Shown piece by piece: positions 54,792-62,819 of a stretch of DNA of 64,000 nt. This stretch comes from Pseudomonadota bacterium (lineage in GTDB: Bacteria; Myxococcota_A; Polyangia; Polyangiales; Polyangiaceae). The notes beneath the pieces are model-generated. The model saw only the letters and a list, made by a program, of their open reading frames with translations. It was not told the DNA's origin and did not search any database. Location: assembly GCA_023402175.1 (NCBI GenBank), contig JAEXCN010000353.1:1-64000 (forward strand), read 5' to 3'. The position numbers were made by a program, and so were the translations under genes. Position 1 is the first letter of the stretch. Each line of letters begins with the position of its first letter.

Positions 54792-56507
54792 TCAGAAAGC
54801 GAGACGCCGGGAGACGGTTTCACCCGGCTTGATGGTCACGACGGTGGTCTGCTTGACCTTCTCTGTCGTGTTCTCGAGCGTGAGGACGTGCGTTCCTGGA
54901 TTCAGCGGAACACGTACGAGCGGAGTGTCCCCGAGGACCTTTCCGCCGGTGCTCACCCGCGTCCAAGGATAGGTGTCGATCGTGAGGTAACCGATCTTCC
55001 CTTTGCCGTCGTCCGGGTCGGGAGCCTTCGTCTCCGGCGTCGGGGCCGGGCTCGGCGGCGGCGGACGCGGAGCGGGACGCGGCGGCGGAGTCCAAATCGG
55101 GCGGGCAGGTTGCGGCGGCACCGCCGCGATCTTCGGCTTCTCCTGCACGACCGCGCTCGCAGCTTGCGAGGCTGTCACCGCCGGCTCGACCTTGTTCGTC
55201 GGCTCGGCGGTCGCGGCCGTGACGGCCGCCGTTTCGGGCAGCGTCGGGGCGGGCGCTGCCGTCGCCTCGGTCTGCACGGGATCTTTCGATCGAGCACGAA
55301 CACCGACGATGAAGCCGGTGCCGGTGACGAGCAACGCAGCAGCGCCGATGAGCAACGCGGTGCGCTTCGACCGCGCGCCGCCGTCGGGCGACATCGACGG
55401 GGATTCGCCGTGCCTCATCGAGATCGCTGAGCCTGCTGGCGTGTGCGTGCCGCTCACGCCGCTGATGCTCCGATCCGACGGACGGCCCGTCGGCGTCTTC
55501 GATTCGGGCACGGGGAGCAAGCTCGGAAGCTTGTCCGCGGTCCCGCCCGATTTCAGGCGAGCGAGATGTGCATCGATCTTCGAGCGCGTCGATGCGCGCT
55601 CCTCGGCAAAGATGTCGCGTACGACGCGCCCGACCTCGCGCATCGACGCAGAAGGATCCGAGGCGAGGAACTTCTCCAGCTCCTCTTGCAGTGCTGCTGC
55701 GGTCGGGAACCGATTGTCGCGGTCCTTCTCGAGCGCGCGGTCGACGATGTCTGCGAGCTCGTCGGGCACGTCCGGAACGTATTCGCGGATCTTCGGGACC
55801 TCGCCCTTCAGCATGCTCGCGAGCACTTCGACGTCGCCCTTCTTCGCGAACATGCGCTGGCCGGCGATCGCCTCCCAGACCATGACACCCGCGGAGAACA
55901 CGTCCGCGCGTGGGTCGACGTCGCCCGCGATCTGCTCGGGAGCCATGTACGCGGGCTTGCCCTTCAGCACGCCGGTCCGCGTCTCGATGCTGGAGTCGAG
56001 CGCCTTCGCGATGCCGAAGTCGACGATCTTGGCCGTGCCGTCGAACGTGATGAAGACGTTCTGCGGAGTTACGTCGCGATGGACGATTCCGAGATCGGTC
56101 CCATCGAAGTCCTTCAGCGTGTGCGCGTAGTGCAGGCCCGCGAGGATCTCGCAGATGACGCGCAGCTGCATGTTGCGCGTGAAGAGCGTGGACTTACGAC
56201 GGAGCAGACGCGCGAGCGTCACCCCATCGAGATAGTCCATCACGATGTAGTGGCGCTTCTCCTCCTCGCCGACTTCATACGTCTGGACGATGTTCGGATG
56301 GCTGAGACGCGCCGCAAGGCGAGCCTCCTCGAGGAACATCTCGAGGAACGTCTCGTCCTCCACGAACTCCGGCTTCAGCTCCTTGACGACGAGCAACTTG
56401 CTGAAGCGCGCCGGTCCCTGCGCCACGGCGAGATAGACGATCCCCATCCCACCACGGGCGATCTCGGCTACGAGCTGGTACTTCCCTAGCTGGAGTCCCA
56501 TCGACAA
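54792..56507 (-). CDS. Transmembrane Ser/Thr protein kinase with PEGA-type C-terminus
   Basis: This 571-aa protein has its kinase domain at about 8-275: glycine loop ARGGMGIV, VVKEL, catalytic loop HRDVTPQN (Lys replaced by Thr), DFGIAKA, MAPEQ and a DVFSAGVMVWE helix. A linker with Ser/Pro-rich candidate phosphosites leads to one membrane helix (about 385-405), a Pro-rich stalk, and a PEGA-like domain (YLTIDTYPWTRVS) close to that of the kinase at 49865-51601. First gene of the minus-strand kinase group. Confidence 0.92.
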   Translation of the reverse strand: MSMGLQLGKYQLVAEIARGGMGIVYLAVAQGPARFSKLLVVKELKPEFVEDETFLEMFLEEARLAARLSHPNIVQTYEVGEEEKRHYIVMDYLDGVTLARLLRRKSTLFTRNMQLRVICEILAGLHYAHTLKDFDGTDLGIVHRDVTPQNVFITFDGTAKIVDFGIAKALDSSIETRTGVLKGKPAYMAPEQIAGDVDPRADVFSAGVMVWEAIAGQRMFAKKGDVEVLASMLKGEVPKIREYVPDVPDELADIVDRALEKDRDNRFPTAAALQEELEKFLASDPSASMREVGRVVRDIFAEERASTRSKIDAHLARLKSGGTADKLPSLLPVPESKTPTGRPSDRSISGVSGTHTPAGSAISMRHGESPSMSPDGGARSKRTALLIGAAALLVTGTGFIVGVRARSKDPVQTEATAAPAPTLPETAAVTAATAEPTNKVEPAVTASQAASAVVQEKPKIAAVPPQPARPIWTPPPRPAPRPPPPSPAPTPETKAPDPDDGKGKIGYLTIDTYPWTRVSTGGKVLGDTPLVRVPLNPGTHVLTLENTTEKVKQTTVVTIKPGETVSRRLAF

Positions 56508-57007
56508 CGCCCCTCGACTATTTCGCGACCCGCGGATCCCCAGAGAAGAGTATCGGCTCCTCGGGGCTCACCAAACAAGTGTTCGGCGGACCCCAAGCAG
56601 AGTTTGGTGGCAGGGCGGATACCGACGTGGGTTCGTGGGCCCTGAAGAGCGAAGGCAAAAGGAACTTCATCTGAAAATCGGGCCGTCGTCGTTCGATGGA
56701 ACGCGCCCTGACCACGAGCGGCAGGACGGCTCAATTTCGAGCAAGCAGCGTCGGCGTCGTCATCGCGGAGGCCCAGAGGCCCAGAGACCCAGAGGCCGAA
56801 GCCGCGACGCGAGCGACGTCGATACTCGCGTGTACGACAGGTGACCTCCCATGAGACCCCCGACGGGGTGCCGCTTGCAAGTGAACGGCACTTTCAGAAA
56901 GGCGAAGAAAGACGTTACCGCGACCTAACGTGTTTGCTGACGAGACCGAGCAGATCCCCTTAGTATCGAGTTAGCGTCCGGACCCAGCGTCCGTCGACCA
57001 AATCACC
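56508..57007. promoter_or_regulatory. 500-bp divergent gap with promoter-like and operator-like sites
   Basis: No credible gene is present between the kinase (minus) and the solute-binding protein (plus). An 8-bp unit ggcccaga is repeated three times (56770-56793, one mismatch in the third). ACGTTA (56912-56917) and TAACGT (56926-56931) form a 6-bp inverted repeat. Just downstream, CTGACG (56937-56942) and TAGTAT (56961-56966), 18 bp apart, resemble a housekeeping promoter for the solute-binding gene. All are visual matches. Confidence 0.4.
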
Positions 57008-58405
57008 ATGCGCAAACACGCTCACGCTTCATTGTTCGGAACCCTGCTGGCAGTTGCGGCTTTCAGCTCTGGGTGCAGCGACTCTGGCCAGCCGAACACT
57101 CCTCCACCTTCGGAGCCAAACAAGAGCACGATCTCGATCGCGCTGGTCGTCTCGCTGAGCGGACCCACGCAAGCGATCGGTGACGAGGCGAAACGCGGCG
57201 CCGAAGTCGCCGTCGCCCAGATCAACGCGCTCGGTGGCGTGTTGAACAAGCGACTCGAGCTCGTCATCGAGAACGACAACGGCGATCCGAAGTTGACGCG
57301 ACAGAAGATGACGGAGCTTGCCGATCGCGGGATCACGCTCGGCATCGGTCCGTCGACCAGCACCACCGCGCTCGAGGTGAAGGACCTGATCGCGACCGAC
57401 AAGGTCGTGTTCATCTCGCCGAGCGCGACGTCACGGCTCCTCGACAAGCTCACGGATGAGGAACCCGCGACGCCTGCTCCCGGCGAGGCGCCGCCGAACC
57501 CGGTCTTCTTCCGGACGGCGGCGACCGACGTCTTCCTCTCCGCCGCGCTCACGCAGTACGCGTCGACGGGCGAAGGCGGCGCGACCCGGCGTTGTCCGGC
57601 CATCGTCCTCGTCCAGCAGAACGACAGCTACGGCCAGCCGATCGGCAGCGCCGTGACCGAGTACTACAAGAAGTTCTCGCTCCCGGTGAAGCGGACCCTC
57701 GAGCTCGACCCGAACATCGACAACACGCAGAAGCTGAACGACGCCGCTGCTGCGGCAGCGAACCAGGTCGATGCGCAATGCCAGGTCGTCGTCGCGCAGC
57801 CGGAGGTCGCGGCCGCGTACATGCGGTCGTTCAAGCAGTATCAGGACGCGAATCCGACGAAGCGGGACTGGGCCACGTTCACGACGATCGGCTCGGACGG
57901 CTTCCGCCAGGACGAGTTCATCGTCGCGGGTCGTAAGGACAAGGCGGACCCGAACGAGCCCACCGCGGGAGAGGGCAGCATCGCCGTCGCCGCCGACACG
58001 GCACCGCCCGTTCCCGAGTACAGCGCGTTCCTCAACCTGTTCAAGGTGCGCTTCCCGAACGCCGAGCCGGGCCGCTTCGGATCGACGGCATACGATGCGA
58101 CGATCCTTCTCGCCGCGGCCATCGAGCGTTCGCAGGATCCGACGGACCACAAGAAGGTCCGCGACTCGCTCTACCGCATCTCGCAGGGCCGCGTCCGCGT
58201 CGGTCCGAACCGCCTCGCAGACATGTTCGACCTGCTCCGTCGAGGCGAGGACGTGAACTACGAAGGCGCCTCCGGCTCGCTCGACTTCACGAGCACCGGT
58301 CACGTGCGTTCGGCGTTCGGCGTCTGGAAGATTCAGAACGCTCAGTTCGTGAAGGTGAAGAACTTCGAAATCTCGGAGCTCGACGACCTGAGCGGCGCGT
58401 TCTGA
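57008..58405 (+). CDS. Leu/Ile/Val-type periplasmic binding lipoprotein
   Basis: This 465-aa lipoprotein (lipobox SSGC, Cys23) has a type I periplasmic binding fold. The first lobe begins SIALVVSLSGPTQAIGDEAK, with GAEVAVAQINALGG typical of the ligand-binding ABC family. A GPSTSTTALEV loop matches the ligand-contact segment, and FFRTAATDVF follows. It would bind amino acids or similar small molecules. No permease or ATPase gene lies beside it, so it may be an orphan receptor or use a distant transporter. A strong terminator follows. Confidence 0.85.
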   Translation: MRKHAHASLFGTLLAVAAFSSGCSDSGQPNTPPPSEPNKSTISIALVVSLSGPTQAIGDEAKRGAEVAVAQINALGGVLNKRLELVIENDNGDPKLTRQKMTELADRGITLGIGPSTSTTALEVKDLIATDKVVFISPSATSRLLDKLTDEEPATPAPGEAPPNPVFFRTAATDVFLSAALTQYASTGEGGATRRCPAIVLVQQNDSYGQPIGSAVTEYYKKFSLPVKRTLELDPNIDNTQKLNDAAAAAANQVDAQCQVVVAQPEVAAAYMRSFKQYQDANPTKRDWATFTTIGSDGFRQDEFIVAGRKDKADPNEPTAGEGSIAVAADTAPPVPEYSAFLNLFKVRFPNAEPGRFGSTAYDATILLAAAIERSQDPTDHKKVRDSLYRISQGRVRVGPNRLADMFDLLRRGEDVNYEGASGSLDFTSTGHVRSAFGVWKIQNAQFVKVKNFEISELDDLSGAF

Positions 58406-58424
58406 GCAAACTGCAAATCGAGAG

Positions 58425-58464
58425 ACGCCCGGCAGGCTCGGCCATCGACCTGCCGGGCGTTTTT
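58425..58464 (+). terminator. Rho-independent terminator
   Basis: A perfect 12-bp stem (58425-58436 with 58449-58460) around a 12-base loop runs directly into TTTTTG (58460-58465), 20 bp after the stop of the solute-binding gene. The T-tract is on the plus strand, so it ends that gene. Confidence 0.92.
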
Positions 58465-58586
58465 GCGTCCGCGATCCTCTCTCGAACCTCGAACCGAAGA
58501 TCGCTCGAAGCGACAAAAGCAGTCGCGCGTGCGGACCGCCTTCGACGGTCGACGCACGCGCGACGCGCGCTCGAACGATTAGTGGA

Positions 58587-60263
58587 TCAGGGGCAGCTGT
58601 ACGTACCGGTCAGCGCTCCCTCGGTCGCGCTGTAGCTCTGGCCCGTCGCTTCCTCGAAGACGCGCTTGTTGTCGTTCGGGTCGACCTTCACGCACCAGAC
58701 GCCGTAGTCCGAAGGCGCCTCTCCCGTCGTGACGTCGAAGTCGAGCGGGCCCGACGCGCCGTTGAAGTCGATCTTCTCGCCCTTCAACATCGCCTCCATA
58801 CCCCTCGAGAGGCCGGTCGCACCGACGTCGATCTTCTGCGTGCCGCCCGTGAGCAGCGCCATGTTCTTCGCGAGGTCGGTGCCTGTGACCGGAGCGCCCT
58901 TCGACGCGGTGAGCGCGTACGTGATCATGTACCCGATGTCGTAGGTGCCGGCCATTCCGTACGAGAGCACGGAGTCCGCGCCGTACGCGGTCTTGTACGA
59001 GATGTTGAAGAATGTCTGGGCGAGCGGCGTCAGGACGCCCGGCTGCGTACCGCGAATGCGCTTACGGAGCCCGTCGGGGTCGCTCGCCTTCGGCGACTTC
59101 GTGTCCGCAGGATCGACGAGGCTCGTGAGCTCGGGCTTCTTCAGACCGTCGGCGAGGACGTAGATCGGCTTCTTCGCCGGGTTCGTGCTCTCGAACGGGC
59201 GCATGATGTCGTCGGTCGCCTCGCTCGTACCTGCGATCACGACGATGTCGGGCTGGAAGGTTCCGAGCTGGTTTGCAGCTGCGGAGCGAGCGATCCCGTC
59301 GGCATCGGCGTCAGTCGTCTTGTAGACGATGTCCGCGAAGCTCGTGTCCGAGGGGTCCGCACCGTTGATCTTGAGGGTCTTCTTGAAGGCCTCCGCGATG
59401 CCCTTGCCGTAGGCGTCGTTCTTCGTGACGAGGGCGAGCTTGATGGCTGCGCCGCCGTTCTTCCCCTTCGTCTCGGTCTCGACCTGCACGAACATCTTCT
59501 GGAGGACGACGCTCTGGGCGACGTCCGAGGGCGCCGCACGCCAGAGGAGGCGCGTCCCGTCGGGTGACGCATTGAAGTCCGTCGGCGCCGTGATCGCGAT
59601 CGCCGTCGAGCTCGGCGCGAACTGCATCACCTTCGCAGGGACCGTCGCGTTCTTGGCGAGATCGAGGGTGTTACCGCTCGTGCTGCCGCCGACGATGACC
59701 GGCACCTTGAGGTCCTCGATCATGTGCTTCGCGCCGCGGATGCGATCGATCACCGGATCCGCCCCGGCGTCCTCGCCGGCGATGTTCGCGTCGTCGCAGG
59801 CCACGTACGCGAGCGTGCGTGGTGCCTTGCACTTGTCCGCGTCGCGGACGCCGCCTGCGGCGTTCACTTCCTTGATCGCGAGCTCGAGGCTGTTGATGCG
59901 CGACTCGCCGGACGCCTTGTTCGACCCGTTCTGCGCGAGCGAGACGCCGATGACGACGACGTTGCCGCCCTGGAGATCGCCGCCGGCCTTCGGGCAGTCG
60001 ACTGACTTCAGCTTCACGCATTTGCCTTCGACGCAGACCTGCGGGTCGTTCGGATCCGTCGTGCACTTGGCCGCCGTGCAATCGGGCGGCGTCTGCGCGG
60101 GACATTGATCGTCCGGGCCACCCTCTTGCGAGGTGCTCGAGTCGGATCCTGCATCCGTCTTTGCGACGACGGCCGGATCGTCATCGCTGCATGCGGCGAG
60201 GACACCAAACATCAGACCACACCCAACAACCAGCGCAGATGCGCTTCGAACGATTGCTCGCAT
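58587..60263 (-). CDS. Leu/Ile/Val-type periplasmic binding lipoprotein with Cys-rich N-terminus
   Basis: This 558-aa lipoprotein has GGAGGGAG before its ATG and lipobox LAAC (Cys25). An Asp/Ser-rich spacer with a small Cys loop region (about 55-90, CxVEGKCVKL) precedes a type I binding fold (about 100-540): NSLELAIKEVNAAGG, IVGGSTSGNTLDLAK and QFAPSSTAIAI. It is longer than the neighbour through extra loops in the second lobe. The two binding proteins are convergent and not copies of each other. No transporter gene is adjacent. Confidence 0.82.
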   Translation of the reverse strand: MRAIVRSASALVVGCGLMFGVLAACSDDDPAVVAKTDAGSDSSTSQEGGPDDQCPAQTPPDCTAAKCTTDPNDPQVCVEGKCVKLKSVDCPKAGGDLQGGNVVVIGVSLAQNGSNKASGESRINSLELAIKEVNAAGGVRDADKCKAPRTLAYVACDDANIAGEDAGADPVIDRIRGAKHMIEDLKVPVIVGGSTSGNTLDLAKNATVPAKVMQFAPSSTAIAITAPTDFNASPDGTRLLWRAAPSDVAQSVVLQKMFVQVETETKGKNGGAAIKLALVTKNDAYGKGIAEAFKKTLKINGADPSDTSFADIVYKTTDADADGIARSAAANQLGTFQPDIVVIAGTSEATDDIMRPFESTNPAKKPIYVLADGLKKPELTSLVDPADTKSPKASDPDGLRKRIRGTQPGVLTPLAQTFFNISYKTAYGADSVLSYGMAGTYDIGYMITYALTASKGAPVTGTDLAKNMALLTGGTQKIDVGATGLSRGMEAMLKGEKIDFNGASGPLDFDVTTGEAPSDYGVWCVKVDPNDNKRVFEEATGQSYSATEGALTGTYSCP

Positions 60264-60680
60264 CGACTCCCTCCGGCTTAAGCCTTACTCTTCAGCATCA
60301 CCCTTCTCTCGAGCTCAGCCAAGTCTTAAGCGCTTCCGTGATCGAAAACGCGATGAAGTCTCCGCGCGCTTCTACGCATTCTTTCTCGATCTTTCTGGCA
60401 GGTGTTCGGGCAAGTTTCTGGTGGGTGTACTTGCAGGTGTTCTGGCAAGCGCGCCTATCAGCTTCGATGTCGGAGGTCTCCGGATTAGGCCATTTCTACG
60501 CGCTTTCGTGAGCTCGGATGGACGCTCCGAAGCTCGCAGCCTCCATGAGCCTCCGTCACGAGCGGTGAGCATCGGCTCAGCGGTCGAGCTCGCAGCCGCG
60601 CGGGTGCGCCGTAGTAGGAGCGAGCACGGTCGGCCTGGTAACGTCGGTCCCGGTCGAAGCCGAAGGAGAGTCCCAACATC
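60264..60680. other. 417-bp gap upstream of hemL with palindrome
   Basis: No credible gene is present. The perfect palindrome GGCTTAAGCC (60275-60284) lies 12 bp before the minus-strand binding-protein start and could be an operator. A 12-bp repeat array lies at 60397-60456. The hemL start is preceded by AAGGAGAG at about 60662-60669. Confidence 0.4.
60397..60456. repeat. Degenerate 12-bp tandem repeats upstream of hemL
   Basis: Five 12-bp units run from 60397 to 60456; the clearest are ggcaggtgttcg (60397) and gcaggtgttctg (60433). A 17-bp segment gcaggtgttcgggcaag recurs 35 bp later with one mismatch. The GGTGT core resembles the array at 51719-51766. Confidence 0.55.
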
Positions 60681-61967
60681 ATGTCCGATCTGAAGAGCAT
60701 CGAGCTTCTCGCGCGCGCCGAGCGCCTCATCCCTGGCGGCGTGAACAGCCCGGTCCGCGCGTTCCGAAGCGTCGGTGGCCAGCCCGTTTTCATCTCCCGT
60801 GCGGAGGGCGCGTTCCTCTTCGGCGCCGATGGCAAGCGCTACACCGACTACGTCGGCTCGTGGGGGCCCATGATCCTCGGCCACGCGCACCCGGCGGTGG
60901 TCGAAGCCATCATGGCGGCCGCGAAGAACGGGACGAGCTACGGCGCGCCGACCGAGCTCGAGGTTCGCTTCGCCGAGAAGGTCATCGAGCTCTTCCCGTC
61001 GATCGAGATGATGCGTGCGGTCTCGAGCGGAACCGAAGCCTGTATGGCGGCGCTGCGCGTCGCGCGTGGGTATACGGGTCGCGAAGCGATCGTGAAGTTC
61101 GAAGGCTGCTATCACGGGCACGCGGACTTCTTGCTCGTGAAGGCCGGCTCCGGCGCGCTCACGTTCGGCGTCCCCGACTCGGCCGGCGTTCCGGTGCAGA
61201 CCGCGAAGGCGACGATCACGGTGCCGTACAACGACGTCGCCGCGCTCGAAGCCGTCTTCGCGGAGCGCGGCAAGGAGATCGCCGCCGTCATCGTCGAGCC
61301 CGTCGTCGGCAACATGGGCGTCGTGGCGCCCGAGCCCGGGTTCCTCGAGGCGATCGTCCGGCTGTGCAAGGAGAGCGGTGCCGTCTCGATCTTCGACGAG
61401 GTCATGACGGGCTGTCGCGTCGCGCGCGGCGGCATGCAGGAGCGCGCGAAGGTCCGGCCCGACATGACGTGCCTCGGCAAGATCGTCGGTGGCGGAATGC
61501 CTCTCGCTGCTTACGGCGGCCGTCGCGAGATCATGCAGAAGGTCGCGCCAATTGGCCCCGTCTACCAAGCGGGCACGCTGAGCGGGAATCCCATCGCGGT
61601 GAGCGCGGCCCTCGCGCTGCTCGAGAGGCTCGATGCGGGCGTGTATTCGAAGCTCGAAGCGCTCGGCGCGCGAATGGAGGAGGGCTTCGTCGCCGGCGCC
61701 AAGAAGGCGAACGTCGAGGTCTGCGTGCAGCGGGTCGGCTCGATGACCACGCCGTTCTTCACGAAGGGCCCGGTTCGTCGATTCGGCGATGCCGTCAAAT
61801 CGGACACGGCGCGGTTCGGCAAGTGGCACGCGGCGATGCTTTCGCGCGGGCAGTACTGGCCGCCGTCGCAGTACGAAGCGGCGTTCATCAGCACCGCACA
61901 TACCGAAGCGGACATCGATGCGACGGTGACCGCGGCTGCGGAAGCGTTCGCGATCGCCGGCGCCTGA
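60681..61967 (+). CDS. hemL: Glutamate-1-semialdehyde 2,1-aminomutase
   Basis: This 428-aa cytoplasmic PLP enzyme converts glutamate-1-semialdehyde to 5-aminolevulinate in the C5 tetrapyrrole pathway. The N-terminal PGGVNSPVRAF, SSGTEACMAALRVARG (phosphate contact), CYHGHADFLL, FDEVMTG and the Schiff-base lysine Lys267 in LGKIVGGGMPLAAYGG are all present, as is the QAGTLSGNP loop. Length is normal for the family. GGAGAG lies about 11 nt before the ATG. No other heme gene is nearby. Confidence 0.97.
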   Translation: MSDLKSIELLARAERLIPGGVNSPVRAFRSVGGQPVFISRAEGAFLFGADGKRYTDYVGSWGPMILGHAHPAVVEAIMAAAKNGTSYGAPTELEVRFAEKVIELFPSIEMMRAVSSGTEACMAALRVARGYTGREAIVKFEGCYHGHADFLLVKAGSGALTFGVPDSAGVPVQTAKATITVPYNDVAALEAVFAERGKEIAAVIVEPVVGNMGVVAPEPGFLEAIVRLCKESGAVSIFDEVMTGCRVARGGMQERAKVRPDMTCLGKIVGGGMPLAAYGGRREIMQKVAPIGPVYQAGTLSGNPIAVSAALALLERLDAGVYSKLEALGARMEEGFVAGAKKANVEVCVQRVGSMTTPFFTKGPVRRFGDAVKSDTARFGKWHAAMLSRGQYWPPSQYEAAFISTAHTEADIDATVTAAAEAFAIAGA

Positions 61968-62147
61968 AGAGGGGGACTCACAGGAAGAGCGGAAGGACGG
62001 AAAGCGGAAGTTTCTCTTCCGTCCTTCTCGCTCAGCTCCCGGCAACCCCGAATGTGAGGCGGAGCAGGTGGAACCGGCGAGACGAAGGCTCGCAGGTTCG
62101 GAAGGCTCACACTTAATCCCTGACCCGGCGGGCCGTTCGTCCTTGGG

Positions 62148-62819
62148 ATGGGTCGTACTCGGACCGCCGGTCGGAGGCGTCGTGTGGTGTTGGTCATCGG
62201 GCTCGTCGCCTGGGTCGCGCTCGGGACGAGTGGGCTCTTTGCGCTGACGGCCCACGGAGCCGCTGCGGGGCGCCCGGCGAACGCACCGGCAGAGCTCTCG
62301 CCGACCGAGGACCCGTCGTCCAGCCTGCGCCGTACCGGACGAGCCACGCTCGTGGTCGTGGCCCATCCCGCATGCCCGTGCACCCGCGCGACGCTCCACG
62401 AGCTCGAGCGGGTGCTCGGCTCGGTCGGAGGCACCGAGCGCATCGATGTGGTCGTGCTCTTCACCGGCCCGCGGCGCGGGGATGCGAGGGCCGACCGTAT
62501 CGCGGGCCAGCTTCGCGCGCTCGCGGGAGCGATCCCCGGCGCCCGCATCGTCGACGATCCCGGCGGCGTCGAGGCGTCGCGTCTCGGCGCGTTCACGTCG
62601 GGGACGGTGCTCTTCTACGACCACGCCGGCAGCCTTCATTTCAATGGCGGCATCACGCCGGGACGCGGGCACGAAGGAGACAGCGCGGGGGGCGACGCGC
62701 TCCGTGCGCTCCTCCTACGCGAGACGTCGCGCGAGACGAGAGCCGACGGCGCTCCCGTACCGAACGGCGCGGCACCCGTCTTCGGATGCGCGCTTGCCGA
62801 CGGAGTCACTCAACGATGA
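62148..62819 (+). CDS. RedB-like thioredoxin-fold membrane protein
   Basis: This 223-aa protein has an Arg-rich N-terminus, one membrane helix (about 13-35) and a periplasmic domain with HPACPCTRATLHELERVL, where Cys76 and Cys78 form a CxC pair in thioredoxin active-site position. Proteins called RedB share this pattern. FTSGTVLFYD corresponds to a strand and FNGGITPGRGHEGD to the cis-Pro loop region. A redox or metal-linked role is inferred. Its stop overlaps the ATG of the histidine kinase by 4 bases, so the two are translationally coupled. Confidence 0.75.
   Translation: MGRTRTAGRRRRVVLVIGLVAWVALGTSGLFALTAHGAAAGRPANAPAELSPTEDPSSSLRRTGRATLVVVAHPACPCTRATLHELERVLGSVGGTERIDVVVLFTGPRRGDARADRIAGQLRALAGAIPGARIVDDPGGVEASRLGAFTSGTVLFYDHAGSLHFNGGITPGRGHEGDSAGGDALRALLLRETSRETRADGAPVPNGAAPVFGCALADGVTQR

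Noticed and set aside
56770..56793. Binding-site array of 8-bp repeats
   Set aside because: Three short GC-rich copies are too few and simple to distinguish from chance or slippage; recorded only as a repeat in the gap description.
60372..62672. Minus-strand open frame of 766 codons opposite hemL
   Set aside because: It lies antisense to a certain hemL gene and the RedB-like gene. Arg/His/Asp-rich translation matches no family.
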